Translations under genes and position numbers: made by a program
Part shown: piece after piece, positions 52,622-62,424 of the stretch
Layout: every line of letters starts with the position of its first letter
How positions within the stretch are numbered: the first letter of the stretch is position 1
The notes under the pieces: generated by a model
The model's database searches: none
Told to the model about the DNA's origin: nothing
Seen by the model: the letters and a program-made list of their open reading frames with translations, nothing else
Origin: Kuschelorhynchus macadamiae
Taxonomy: Eukaryota; Arthropoda; Insecta; Coleoptera; Curculionidae
Assembly (NCBI GenBank): GCA_030620095.1
Contig: JAUTXW010000598.1
Span: forward strand, 1,105,001 to 1,169,000
Reading direction: 5' to 3'
Length of the DNA: 64,000 nucleotides

Positions 52622-53950
52622 ATATAAGGTCATTGTTTAAAGTTATTTCTTTTGCCATAGTTTTTCCGACGCTACTAAAATATTTATTAAAGCATTCAGC
52701 TATTTCAGATTCTTTATATAAAGTTTTATCTTCATTTCTTATTTCGCAAATTGAATCTTTTTTTATTTGATTTTTATTAAGAATATTTTTTACATTTTTC
52801 CATAGTTTATCGGATTTTTTAAGATTTTTGTCCATTTTAGATTTGTAATACCTAATGTAAGCTTCATCGAGAATTTTATTTAAATTATTTCTATATTTTT
52901 TATATTGGCGCGCAAAATTTGGGATATTTGGATGCTTTTTTGATTTATTTAGTAGATTATACTTCGCGTTTATTGACTTAAGCAAGGCGGGCGTGATCCA
53001 AGGGTTTTTATTGACTTTTTTGCTGTTAAATTTTTTTATTCTTGTTGCAGATTTTATGTGTCTCTGTAATGTTTCTATAAATATATCGGTACTTGTATTT
53101 ACGTCTATTTCTTCGTATACGCGTTCCCATGTTTCACGTGTTACCAGTTCTTTCAATTTATTCTTATTTATGTATATTTTATCGAGTTCAGTCAGTTCTT
53201 TCTCACCTCCTTCATTGGTCGGGTTCTTGTATGGTATATGTATGGCTATCGGACAATGATCGGTTATTTTATTTTGGAATATAAAGAAATGTAATTGGTC
53301 AGCTTGATTTTTCGATTTTATGAAGATATGATCTATGCAAGTCCTTGATTCAGGTCGTGTAATGCCATTTATTGCAGATAAGAAACCATTTTCAACTAAA
53401 CAGTTCTTGTACTCTTCTACAATATTCTCGTTATTAAGGAGGTCTATGTTAATATCTCCTGTCAACATGCAATGATTATTTTTTTTAAATCGATTTTTAT
53501 TCGCTTTAGATTTTTATTGAAATTATCGATGTTAGTTGAAGGCGACCTATACAATCCCAGTACATTAAAGCTTTCATTTTTTTGTTTCATTTGCAGGTTA
53601 ATTATTTTAATGTTATCCAGGGAGTCAATACTAAATTCATATTTTAGATTATATTTAACATATATGACCACGTGCCGTCGTGGCTGCTAGCTTTTCGGTA
53701 GTTATAAATGAGTTTGTAGCCAGGGATGTTCAACAAAGAAATATCATCTAATGCAAAGGTCTCTGTTAATACAATAATTTCAAAGTTATTTTTTAAAGCT
53801 GTTAAATATACTTGCAATTCAGTAATATGTTTTTCAAGACTCCTTATGTTTGTGTGGTAGATTAAAAATATTGATTTTTTTTTGTCTGAGAAGTATTCAT
53901 CAAAGTTTCCGATTTTAATAATTGTGCTCTTTACTTAGTCACTTCTAAAG
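51200..53950 (-). pseudogene. Non-LTR retrotransposon Z: APE endonuclease plus RT N-terminus
   Basis: The minus strand reads IYHTNIRSLEKHITELQVYL and NFEIIVLTETFALDDISLLN (APE-type endonuclease N-terminus), then VIYVKYNLKYEF and VLGLYRSPSTNIDNFNKNL. After a frameshift near 53470 a 352-residue ORF begins MLTGDINIDLLNN and includes SRTCIDHIFI and TDHCPIAI (endonuclease catalytic His block). The linker NPWITPALLKSINAKYNLLN and SLKNGKTPGIDGIKNETFKD lead into RT. A stop at 52410-52412 is followed by RAIIIPVYKTGNKTTPSNYR, PISLLNTTSKIIEKIIKNRL and CVFVDLAKAFDTVDHKKL with the first RT Asp. It ends after ALELFKSYLYDRTQCLQSYP; the YADD box is absent. Jockey/CR1-like. It lies antisense to GCK-III in its intron. 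Confidence 0.85.
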
Positions 53951-54359
53951 TCTCTCAAGTAATTATTCATTATAAAATAATAATTTCAAGAGAAGGGCTA
54001 TCTATAATAAACAATAATACAGTACAGATTCCATGAAATTTGGTAAAATGTGCCTAACCAAAACGTATAAATATGTGTACCTATTTGAATAATTGTATAA
54101 CTATAACTATTTAAAAATTAAATAATATTAGTAACAAATTATTAATTTTTTTTTGTATTTAAAGGAGAAAAAGAAGTCCCTTTTTTAAATATAATAGTGC
54201 AAACTGTAATTTTTGGAATAAGGAGAATACAGGGTGTATGTATATGTTTCACTACTGTTTTACGTTTCGCATTCACCCCTTTTTATTTGACTAAGCTTTG
54301 CTTGGCCTTCAACCATCACACCAACTTTTTAAAAATAATTTATGTGTATTTTGTTGTAG
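53951..54359. other. End of intron, no gene; ITm-like AGAATACAGGGTGTATG near 54224
   Basis: AT-rich. It contains one isolated ACAGGGTGT motif and a good splice acceptor (pyrimidine-rich TTTTGTTGTAG) at 54359. Confidence 0.6.
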
Positions 54360-54627
54360 GGTACAAAGTTATGGATCATCATGGAATATTTGGGCGGCGG
54401 CTCCGCCCTGGACCTGATGAAAGCGGGCAATTTCGAGGAGATGCACATCGCCATCATCCTGCGGGAGGTGCTCAAGGGCCTGGACTACCTGCACAGCGAG
54501 CGCAAGCTCCATCGGGACATCAAGGCGGCGAACGTGTTGCTCAGCGAGATGGGTGACGTGAAATTGGCCGATTTCGGCGTCGCGGGTCAACTGACCAACA
54601 CGACCAGCAAAAGGAACACTTTTGTGG
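54360..54627 (+). CDS. GckIII: GCK-III Ste20-like kinase, catalytic-loop exon (partial gene)
   Basis: The 89 complete codons begin GTKLWIIMEYLGGGSALDLM (hinge and helix D), then FEEMHIAIILREVLKGLDYL, HSERKLHRDIKAANVLLSEM (HRD catalytic loop with the catalytic Asp, Lys and Asn), VKLADFGVAGQL (DFG magnesium Asp) and NTTSKRNTFV. The exon ends one base into the Gly codon that normally precedes TPFWMAPEV, at a GTGAGT donor, so it leaves phase 1. The acceptor is GTTGTAG at 54357-54359. Codon usage is strongly GC-ending, unlike every transposon ORF nearby. The following exon with the activation-loop Thr and APE motif is not found up to 64000, so the next intron exceeds 9.3 kb or runs off the window. 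Confidence 0.95.
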
Positions 54628-54789
54628 GTGAGTTTTTCTGTTTCTTTTAACTATCTGACCTGGAGACGTAGCATTCGTTGTCAACCGTTTTGACGAAAAA
54701 GTCCACAGATCACAAATTCTATCACAGCTTGTATATCGTAATTAACTAACGTCTGACATACCTCCAAAAGCGAATTATAGTAAAATATA

Positions 54790-55412
54790 CAGGGTTGTTC
54801 ATAAATAAACTTTTTTGAATTATCTTGAGAGGATTGATTAAACGATAATGGTATTTATTATTGACCCATACGTTAAAAATCAACTTCTTAAAATTCTAGG
54901 ACCGTTTTTCCCCCCACATTTGATTTTTTATTTGGCAAATACCTACATACACAAAGTAATAAATGCAGTTAATATTTCAGTTTGATCATTGAATTGTAAG
55001 CAAGTGTTAGTATTTTTGGAACTTTGACATTTCTGAATTTTAATGCTCTCAGAAAGGCAGCGTATTGAAATTTTGATATTGTTGGGTTGTGGGGATAAAG
55101 TACCGGGCCAGGATGAAGTTTTTGTGTTATTCAATGAAAAGTATTCCGAAAATACAATTACGCGGTCACTTGACGTAGTAGTAAAGTAGGATATTTTACA
55201 AATTTGAAGAGCATGGGATAGTTATGGATTTACCTAAAACTGGCCGACCAGATTTTAAATGCTTGTAACTTTTTTATTTTTTAACTTATCGAGTTGAACA
55301 AAAAAAGAGGTTATAGGTCTACTTGCCTAATGTTTGTGGCGTCTAGTGTCATAGCGAATACACTCATAAAAAAATTATGGCCTCAACTTACATTTTTTTA
55401 AATAGAACCCTG
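54790..55412 (+). mobile_element. ITm fragment W
   Basis: CAGGGTTGTTCATAAATAAAC follows TA at the left, and TTTAAATAGAACCCTG ends the right. These look like ITm termini, but the two sides do not pair beyond the first seven bases, so the boundaries are tentative. The inside holds an HTH fragment at 55043-55260. Confidence 0.5.
55043..55260 (+). pseudogene. ITm transposase N-terminal fragment
   Basis: MLSERQRIEILILLGCGDKV, then PGQDEVFVLFNEKYSENTIT, match the start of the element R transposase (TEKERIEILIMLGTGDKTRT, QKEVCQLFNNRYP). After a stop and frame change, FEEHGIVMDLPKTGRPDF corresponds to the end of the first HTH (KW-DTGSV-D--GKGRPR). Only about 70 residues survive and no catalytic domain follows. 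Confidence 0.75.
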
Positions 55413-55640
55413 GGTATATGTTTCACTCATCGGATAGCTCATTTTTTTTATTTCACAGAAGTTATACACTTTACATTTTAATTTATTACTTTTTGAAATA
55501 TTAATATAAAATTACAATATTATATTAAACCTTTTTACCTATCAACTTGTACGGTAAAACAATTAAATAGGCGTAACGTCAAACTGACGGAATGTATAGG
55601 TAACGTCAAATTGACATCAACATACTTCACATTGTGGACC

Positions 55641-55790
55641 ATGGTATTTCGCAAGTTTAGTTTTGAAGAAAGAAGTGTTCTACTTCAAACATATTATATA
55701 TTTATAAGAAGAGAATATATTAGACGCTTCCCAAATCGTCGACCTCCTTCAGCAAAAATACGCACATGGAAAAAAGTTAGGGATAATGAA
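55641..55790 (+). pseudogene. ITm HTH fragment fused upstream of a hAT fragment
   Basis: MVFRKFSFEERSVLLQTYYI, then REYIRRFPNRRPPSAKIRTW is a DUF4817-like or mariner-like HTH start (FSFEER...RRFPNR-PPS--TI). It runs directly into hAT sequence at about 55800. Such a junction implies insertion or deletion between two unrelated transposons. Confidence 0.6.
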
Positions 55791-55819
55791 AAAAAGGTCT
55801 TTTTTGCAAACAAAATATA

Positions 55820-57112
55820 TTATTTATGAAAAAAATGTGATGAAAGTACGGATGTGGGTGGTGTGGAGCAACTCGTTGTTTTTCTTCGTGCTGTTGATAC
55901 AGATATCGATGTATATGAAGAATTACAAGAATTAGTACCATTGCATGATACAACAACCGGGAAGGATATTTTCAATGATGTTTATGGAATTCTGCAAAAG
56001 TACAATTTAGAGTTGTCAAAACTGTGTTCCGTTGCAAGAGACGGGGCTCTTTCAATGACTGGAGCAAAAAATGGCTTCGTTAAAATATTACAGACAAAGA
56101 TCAGAGAAACGGGCAGTGATAAACCAGATTTACATCATATTCATTGTATAATCCACCAAGAAGTTTTATGCTGAAAAGTGATCAAGTTGGAAAGTGTTTT
56201 AAAGTCAGTGAAAAAAATTATAAATTTCATAATGTCACGGTCAGGCCCTAATCAGCGACAATTTTCTGCATTTTTACGTGATTTAGAAAGTGAGTACACT
56301 GGTTTACCATATTATGCAGAGGTGCGATGGCTTTCGTGTTCTATGGTACTCGGCCGGTTTTGGAAACTCAAAGAAGAAATACGCGTTTTCATGGAAACAA
56401 AAGGAGAAGATGTCAACTTATTATGCGATATACCTTTTTTACAAGATCTTTCATTTATGGTAGATATCACAAAACACTTGTCGGACTTAAATACAAAATT
56501 GCACGAATCACGTCAAGTTATTACAGATATGCGTCATCATGTGAAAGCTTTCAAGTGTAAGATGATGTTGTGGGAAAAACAGTTAGCAGAGGATAATCTG
56601 TCACATTTTCTGACTTGTAAGGCATATCAGGAAAGCACAAGTGTCCCAATATCATATAAAATATATTCAGAGAAAATGCCTGCAGAATTTGAGAAGCGTT
56701 TTCAGGACTTTAAGACCCAAAAAAAAACAATTTTTCTCTATTTACTGGTCTTTTCACTATCGATATTGATAAAGTTCTCCCTCACTTGCAAATGGAAGTA
56801 ATTGAGATTCAGTGTCAGATCCTTTTAAAACAAAAATTTGATAGTGTAGGTACATTCGAATTTTATAAGTACTTGCTTGTTCAATACCAAGAAATCAGAA
56901 AATTTGCCTGTAAAATCCTGTCAATACTTGGAAGTACCTATAAGTGTGAACTATTTTCTTTGATGAAAGGGAACAAATCTCCCGCAAGATCCCGATTGAC
57001 GGACGCACACTTGGACGCAGTTTTAAAAGTTATTTCCGCCGATAAATTTGCGCCACAAATGGACAACTTAATTAAAGACATAAGATGTCAAATATCTGGC
57101 AAAAGAATTTAA
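55820..57112 (+). pseudogene. hAT transposase (GTF2IRD2/ZBED5-like), N-terminus lost
   Basis: Beginning with KKCDESTDVGGVEQLVVFLR (first Asp region), it continues LCSVARDGALSMTGAKNGFV (second Asp), HHIHCIIHQEVLC, a stop, KVIKLESVLKSVKKIINFIM, GPNQRQFSAFLRDLESEYTG, YYAEVRWLSCSMVLGRFWKL, FLQDLSFMVDITKHLSDLNT and KAFKCKMMLWEKQLAEDNLS. A frameshift near 56745 leads to IDIDKVLPHLQMEVIEIQCQ and the C-terminus ILSILGSTYKCELFSLMKGN, SRLTDAHLDAVLKVISADKF. The zinc finger is missing. The copy is better conserved at its C-terminus than the one at 34572-36364, having kept the CELFS segment. Confidence 0.85.
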
Positions 57113-58001
57113 TGTTTGTAGTTTTTTGTAATGTCCTTTTTATTGGAAATTTAATAAACAGACTTGTCCTATAATAGTACTTTTTCTCAAGATTTTCAGT
57201 GGTTTGTCTTCTTTAAGATAAGGTTTTGCGGCCCACCTATTCGATGGTCTTCATGCTTTTAGCCCACCAGTGACTTTGAGTTTGACATGGGTGGTTTAGA
57301 CAGACCAATCTACTGTTTTTTTTTGTCCTGTCCTACTATTGAGTGAAAAATCGATCTGGTAACACTGGAAACAGGGCGCTCAGTATTAATTTGACTTGAC
57401 TTAAAGAACATAAACAACATATTAAAAAGAAACAGATTGTTCAATCTGCTGTATGCTGATATATGCCCGCCTGAGAATCTCTCCGAGCTCATTCAGTGTT
57501 CAGATCTCGTGGAGTATAGATCCCTGAAGATGCGCCGTACAATCAAAGGCGAAACGTCGGATAGTAATTCTCATTTGTCACGGTTCAATTCTAAGAACCA
57601 TGATTTCTTAAGTGACCAAAGCCGTGAAAGCTTTCGTTCTCTGAAATATTCATCTTTAAAATTTAATTAAAAAAAAATTTGATGCACTATTTATGGCCAC
57701 CAATTTATATCAGTGTGTTTAGAAGATGACTATAGCAAATTGAATATTTTCTCTAGTTGAAGTTATAATAAATATACCTCGAAATTACAATTGACATTTT
57801 TAATCTCACGCTATAATTGAAATTTCGTCATGACTAATCTGTATTGTTTTTCCTCTAGGTTTTTTTTAAATCTCAATTACTGAATGACTAACGTTCTAAA
57901 ATATAACTGTTATTCCTTTGTTCAGAAATACGGTTTTATGGTCTATAATATTGACAATTTCGCACCTATATTTTATAACCAATCAAATGTTAGGAGGAAT
58001 G
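57113..58001. other. No gene; contains the hammerhead-like unit
   Basis: The 3' flank of the hAT copy ends near 57296 with GAGTTTGACATGGGTG, a decayed hAT terminus. A 77-residue ORF at 57437-57670 includes SRESFRSLKYSS. The minus-strand ORF at 37175-37366 shares this part (NHDFL-D-SRESFR), so it belongs to a repeated element of unassigned family rather than a host gene. Confidence 0.5.
57520..57562 (+). ncRNA. Hammerhead-like fold with intact core boxes
   Basis: Stem I ATCC (57520-57523) pairs with GGAT (57559-57562). The core is CTGAAGA (57524-57530). Stem II CGCC (57533-57536) can pair with GGCG (57548-57551) around an 11-nt loop, although canonical folding would need the last G as G12 of GAAA. 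GAAAC (57551-57555) is followed directly by GTC (57556-57558), leaving no room for a stem III loop. The arrangement resembles a minimal type I hammerhead but stems II and III are non-canonical. Confidence 0.35.
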
Positions 58002-58265
58002 TTAACTCTTTGAGGTACGTTGGGACAAAATTTGAACCACATATATTTTAGCCCCAGATGTACGCTGGGCCAAAATATAACCCACCTAATCTAATGCATT
58101 TTTTGATGAAGTACGTCGGTTTATTTTATGTTCCGCTTTACTGGGGCGCGCTTGTAGTGTGAAATTACAAGTCTATTTAATAAAGGTCACTAGATGTTTT
58201 AGAATCGAGCTGATAGTTTAGTTATTTGTTTACGTTTTACAGCTACACGTTATTTGGAAAAAAAG

Positions 58266-58592
58266 GTAAGTTTTTTCTTATGTTGTCTTTTTATACTGTT
58301 TTGTTTTTTGCGAAACTTTGTTTAGATACTTTCTAAAGAACATGTTAGAGTATCCAGTGTACCAAAATAAAAATTCGGGTCACTAGAAAAACTTTTTTCT
58401 CTGTGGGTTAAATTTTGTACCACCGTACATGAAAGGTTATTTTTAGGTATAACAATCCAAAAGGATCATTGGCAGCTAAGCCGGTAAAACTTTGCCCAGT
58501 TGAATTTGTTCATTTATTGTGGAGTAAGCGTATCACACAAAGGGTAAGCTATTAGTTTTGTCTAGTTTAGAATATTTGTGAATTGTCTTTAG
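58266..58592 (+). other. Possible 5' UTR intron of the piggyBac transposase
   Basis: A strong donor (AAGGTAAGTTTTTT at 58266) and a TTGTCTTTAG acceptor ending at 58592 place a 327-bp intron just before the ATG at 58595. This is inferred from splice signals only; transcript evidence would settle it. Confidence 0.4.
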
Positions 58593-58594
58593 AT

Positions 58595-60396
58595 ATGACG
58601 AGTAAACGGACTGAAGAGCCACTACCTTTTCGACTTCATGGTTGGAAAGAAAGTGATTTTTATCAAGAAATTGATCATATCGAGAATTCGAATTTTCAAT
58701 ATGTTGGTATTCCATCAGATATTGGTTCGGATGATGACAGTGACTCTGGTGATAATCCTGAGAAGCCGGAGCTAAGTGCTAATCCATCTGAACATGTACT
58801 ATTATCAGAAGAATCCGATGAAGAGTCCAATGAATGGACACCGGAGGATCTTATTCCGTTATGTGAGCTCAAAAAGAAATACAAAATAGAGTGGAATAAA
58901 AATACTACTCAAATACCACAACCTTTTGAATTTGAAGCTTATTCTGGACTAACTGAAGCTTCAAAAAATGTTGGTGAATGGACACCTTATAATATATTCA
59001 AATTATTAATGACAGATGAGATTATTGATCATATGGTATTTGAGACAAACCTCTACGCTCAACAGAACCTCCAAAAAACTGGTAAAGGCTACAAGCCAAC
59101 AGATAATTCTGAAATGTGTACATTTATTGGAATAAATTTGTTGATGGGGGTAAAAAGGTTGCCATCTTATCGCGATTATTGGAGTACACGTCCAATTCTA
59201 CATGACAATTATATCAGTAAGTTATTGAATGTACACCGTTTTGGTTGGCTTCTTAGCAATATACACCACAACGACAATAACCTTATGCCTGGTAGAGACA
59301 CGGACAACTTTGATAACTTATACAAAATTAGACCTTTCTTGGAAATGTTGAAAACCAATTTTCAATCTTGTTTGAGGCCTCACGAATACGTCGCAGTAGA
59401 CGAATCGATGATTAAATTTAAAGGTCGCTCTAGTCTCAAACAGTATATGCCTGCAAAGTAAGTTAAGAGGGGCTACAAAGTCTGGATGTTAGCAGATAAG
59501 ACAGGTTACTGTTATGACTTCGACATTTATACTGGAAAAACTGGTTCTACAGTGGAGAAAAGTTTGGGAACTAGAGTGGTCTTACAATTGACTGCAGGGT
59601 TAGAAAATAAGTACCATCGAGTATTATTTGACAATTTTTTTACAAGTATAAGTTTACTGAAACAACTACACGAGAAAAGGATATACGCTTGTGGTACTGT
59701 GAGGAGTAATAGAAAAGATATGCCCATATTTCTAGGAGATAAATACATGAAGAGAGGATATTGCGAATGGTTTACAAGTGCAAATCTTTCCGCATTCAAA
59801 TGGTGTGATAAACGTTCAGATCATTTGTTATCAAATTTCCACAATCCAAATGAGACAACCGAAGTGAAAAGGAAATCCAAAGATGGTACCACTGAGAATG
59901 TCCCTTGTCCAATGGCACTTACTGACTATAACAAACATATGAACTCAGTTGACAAGTTTGATCAGATGCGAGCAGTTTATGGGATCGACCGTAAAAGTAA
60001 GAAATGATGGCATCGAATCATGTTTTTTTTATCGATGCTGCTGTTGTAAACGCGTTTGTGCTTTATACATTATTAGAAGACCAACCCAAAATAAAAATGA
60101 AAGAATTTCGCTTAGCCATTGTGGAACATTTGGTAGCAGATAAAATGGTATTATCTATACAGTCCTCATCAGACAATAGATTACCAGTTCCCGTGAAAAA
60201 ACGTAAACCTTGCCAGCCAGAATCTATAAGATTGTCCCAAAGTGCTCATCAACCCATTCGTACAACACGGCGTAGATGCGCAGCTTGCAGTACAAAAGAA
60301 TTTGAAACCCGTACGAATTGGAAGTGCAGTATATGTCAAATTCCGCTTTGTTTTGGAAAAAATAAATCCTGTTTTCAAGCGTACCATAGAAAGTAA
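58595..60396 (+). pseudogene. piggyBac transposase, two nonsense codons
   Basis: MTSKRTEEPLPFRLHGWKES begins about 600 residues in one continuous frame. An acidic N-terminal region (SDDDSDSGDN, SEESDEESNEWTPEDL) precedes the DDE_Tnp_1_7 domain. The catalytic Asp blocks are EYVAVDESMIKFKGRSSLKQ, HRVLFDNFFTSISLLKQLHE and HMNSVDKFDQMRAVYGIDRK. The C-terminal cysteine-rich domain reads RRCAACSTKEFETRTNWKCS, ICQIPLCFGKNKSCFQAYH. Stops are TAA at 59459-59461 after QYMPAK, and TGA at 60005-60007, where the first Trp of the expected KKWWHR is changed. No frameshift is present. All three catalytic Asp codons remain, so it is a young, single-step-dead or low-readthrough copy. Confidence 0.92.
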
Positions 60397-60839
60397 CATA
60401 TGTCGTAGCAGTATGGTGGGACAAAAAATGTACCTAGTGTCTTTTGAAAAAATATTTTAAAATTTGAGTTTTTTAATTTTTTTTTTAATTTTAATAATAT
60501 GCTCTGATTATGTTAATTTGTTTTTTTCTTAAAAATAATAAAAAAAGTATTTGCGTACCGCTAGTATTTTATTTTTGACGATTTTTCCGTACCGCAAAGA
60601 GTTAAGACCAGATGTGTGAGTAGTTGTTGTTCGTTGTGTCCGGCTTTAAATTAAGAAAATAGTGGTATTTTGTTGAAATTAATCGCGTTTTCTGTGCTAC
60701 CTCGTTTCAGCAAGAGCTCTAACTTTTTGTTGTGTGCATATCTAAGCTTTGGTGGTATTATTTAAGCCTTACATCGTCAAGCAGTGCCTAACCTTAAAAT
60801 TTGCGATTGTAGTCTGTTCGCTGCGATAAATTCGTAATC

Positions 60840-61487
60840 ATGGCTGGCGGCTCCAGAACCCGAGGTGGTACGCCTAGCGAGACCGGTGACGATTTAGAGA
60901 AACTAATTTGCAAGATCTGTGCCAATTTCTTTAGTCAAATTGAAGGAAAACTCAATCAACGCTTTGATAAAATTGATTCCTTACTGACTGATATGTCTAA
61001 TAGCTTAAAATCATTAAAAACTGAAGTTGATAGAAATACTCAGGACATAAATAGTCTAAAAATTGAACTTGATCAAGTGGCTCAAACAAGCAAAAGAAAT
61101 TCCTTGAGATTCCATGGCCTCCCTGAAAGGGAGGACGAGGATACAGTTGATACCGTCCTGTCATTCATAAAACATAAACTTAAAATATCATGCTCAAAGG
61201 AGGACATCGATTTTGCTTTTAGAATCGGCCAGGGAACTGTTGAGAAGCCCCGTATCCTTCTATGTAGTTTTGTCCAAGGTTGGAGAAAAACTGAAGTTTT
61301 CAATGCTAAGAGACTTCTTAAAAATTCCGGTCACTCCATGTTTGAAGATCTTACTAAACTTCAGTATGAACTTCTTCAGTCGGCGAAGAAAAAATATGGT
61401 AGATCCAAAGCATGGTCTTCTGGAGGCAAAGTCTTTGCCTGGAACGCTCAAGATGGTACAAAGATGCAATTGAACTTAAGCATCTAA
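60840..61487 (+). CDS. LINE ORF1-like protein (coiled coil plus RRM-like), stand-alone
   Basis: This is a 215-residue uninterrupted ORF. It has an N-terminal MAGGSRTRGGTPSETGDDLE, then a heptad-rich coiled coil at about residues 40-80 (KIDSLLTDMSNSLKSLKTEV, DRNTQDINSLKIELDQVAQT). The RRM-like core starts SLRFHGLPEREDEDTVDTVL, then CSKEDIDFAFRIGQ and PRILLCSFVQGWRKTEVFNA, and a C-terminal basic region ends AWNAQDGTKMQLNLSI. This layout is that of ORF1 RNA-binding chaperones of insect non-LTR elements. It lacks any ORF2 downstream: within 180 bp the sequence becomes AT-rich and reaches a (TA)n tract. About 230 bp of possible 5' UTR precede it, directly after the piggyBac TTAA. Whether it is expressed is unknown. 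Confidence 0.75.
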   Translation: MAGGSRTRGGTPSETGDDLEKLICKICANFFSQIEGKLNQRFDKIDSLLTDMSNSLKSLKTEVDRNTQDINSLKIELDQVAQTSKRNSLRFHGLPEREDEDTVDTVLSFIKHKLKISCSKEDIDFAFRIGQGTVEKPRILLCSFVQGWRKTEVFNAKRLLKNSGHSMFEDLTKLQYELLQSAKKKYGRSKAWSSGGKVFAWNAQDGTKMQLNLSI

Positions 61488-61657
61488 TACTAAACAAAAA
61501 TGTGCTATAGCGTAGTGTTTGTTTCTGGGATTAATACGTATGTATATAACAGATAATTTATAATAAGTTATTGATTAATTTTTGTAAAATGTAATTTATT
61601 TTCCTTTAAACAAAATTTTGAGAGTATTTTATAATTAATTATTTTTTGCTAATAGTT

Positions 61658-61661
<4 letters not shown>

Positions 61662-61717
<56 letters not shown>
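61662..61717. repeat. (TA)n microsatellite
   Basis: A long TATA tract downstream of the LINE ORF1, immediately followed by TAGGGTTCGCCAAACTCAG, an ITm-like end. Confidence 0.95.
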
Positions 61718-61720
<3 letters not shown>

Positions 61721-62424
61721 TCGCCAAACTCAGTGGCGTATTAGAAGTATATGGAGAACGAGTAAAGATATTTACTTGAGATTTGGGTAAGGTTCTTACT
61801 AAGAAGTGAACTATATTTTAAAAATATTTTCGAAGTTGCGGCGTTGCCAGCTCTATTGCAGACAGACAGGAAGTTTCTTTTTTTAAATACAATACCCTGT
61901 ATATTATTGCATTGTCAAATTCTACGAACTATTCTGAGCATTTTTTATGTAGTATGATCTATACCTATTTTGAGCAGTTTTGGAAATAAAAATTATTTTC
62001 TAATTCTTAAGGGTCAAATCGGCTTCAATATAAAACACGATATATTTTTAGAATATTGTCCCAGAATTCTGAAATTTTTATACGAGTTTCCGAACATGTA
62101 GGTTAATTGATGGCTGAAGGTATTTTTTAATAAAAGGTTATACAAGATGTATAAAAATATAGTTTATTCGCGAGGAACAGAATGTCCATAACTCGATTTT
62201 TTTTAAATCGAACACCCTGTATATTTTAATTGCATCAAATAGAGAGAGACATTGCCTTTCAAATGACATTAGGTGTTCCTATACCTATCTCTGATGGGTA
62301 ATGAATTAAATGGCATTTAAAAGAAAAAATCGACCATTTTATTATTTTCTGGAAAAAAAATCTATGTTAAAAGCACTAAATAGACAAGTAAACATTTTTG
62401 TCAATAATATATCTATCTTAATGA
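61718..62424. repeat. One or two solo ITm terminal modules
   Basis: TTTTTTTAAATACAATACCCTG (split: TTTAAATACAATACCC near 61882) is followed by CCTGTATATTATTGC and ATGATCTATACCTATTTTGAG near 61955. A second set has TTTTTAAATCGAACACCC near 62205 and TTCCTATACCTATCTCTGATG near 62278. These repeat the inner-TIR architecture of the ITm elements. The second may be the outer left part of element X. Confidence 0.6.

Larger units (their letters stand above)
46802..54359 (+). other. GCK-III intron of 7558 bp filled with transposons
   Basis: It is bounded by GTAATT and TTTTGTTGTAG. It contains a 168-bp tandem duplication, a solo ITm module, ITm element V with its transposase, a LINE on the opposite strand with an 869-bp tandem duplication, and AT-rich filler. 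No additional kinase exon is expected between these two, because the flanking codons are contiguous in the family. Confidence 0.85.
58006..60601 (+). mobile_element. piggyBac element, TTAA-flanked
   Basis: TTAA lies at 58002-58005 and 60602-60605. The ends are CTCTTTGAGGTACG on the left and CGTACCGCAAAGAG on the right, a 14-bp TIR with one mismatch. It contains one transposase gene on the + strand covering most of its 2.6 kb. Only two nonsense codons interrupt the gene, so the insertion is comparatively recent. Confidence 0.95.

Noticed and set aside
57520..57562. Stem II of the third hammerhead-like unit taken as fully canonical
   Set aside because: CGCC/GGCG pairing uses the base that should be G12, and stem III has no loop; I keep the unit only as hammerhead-like at low confidence.
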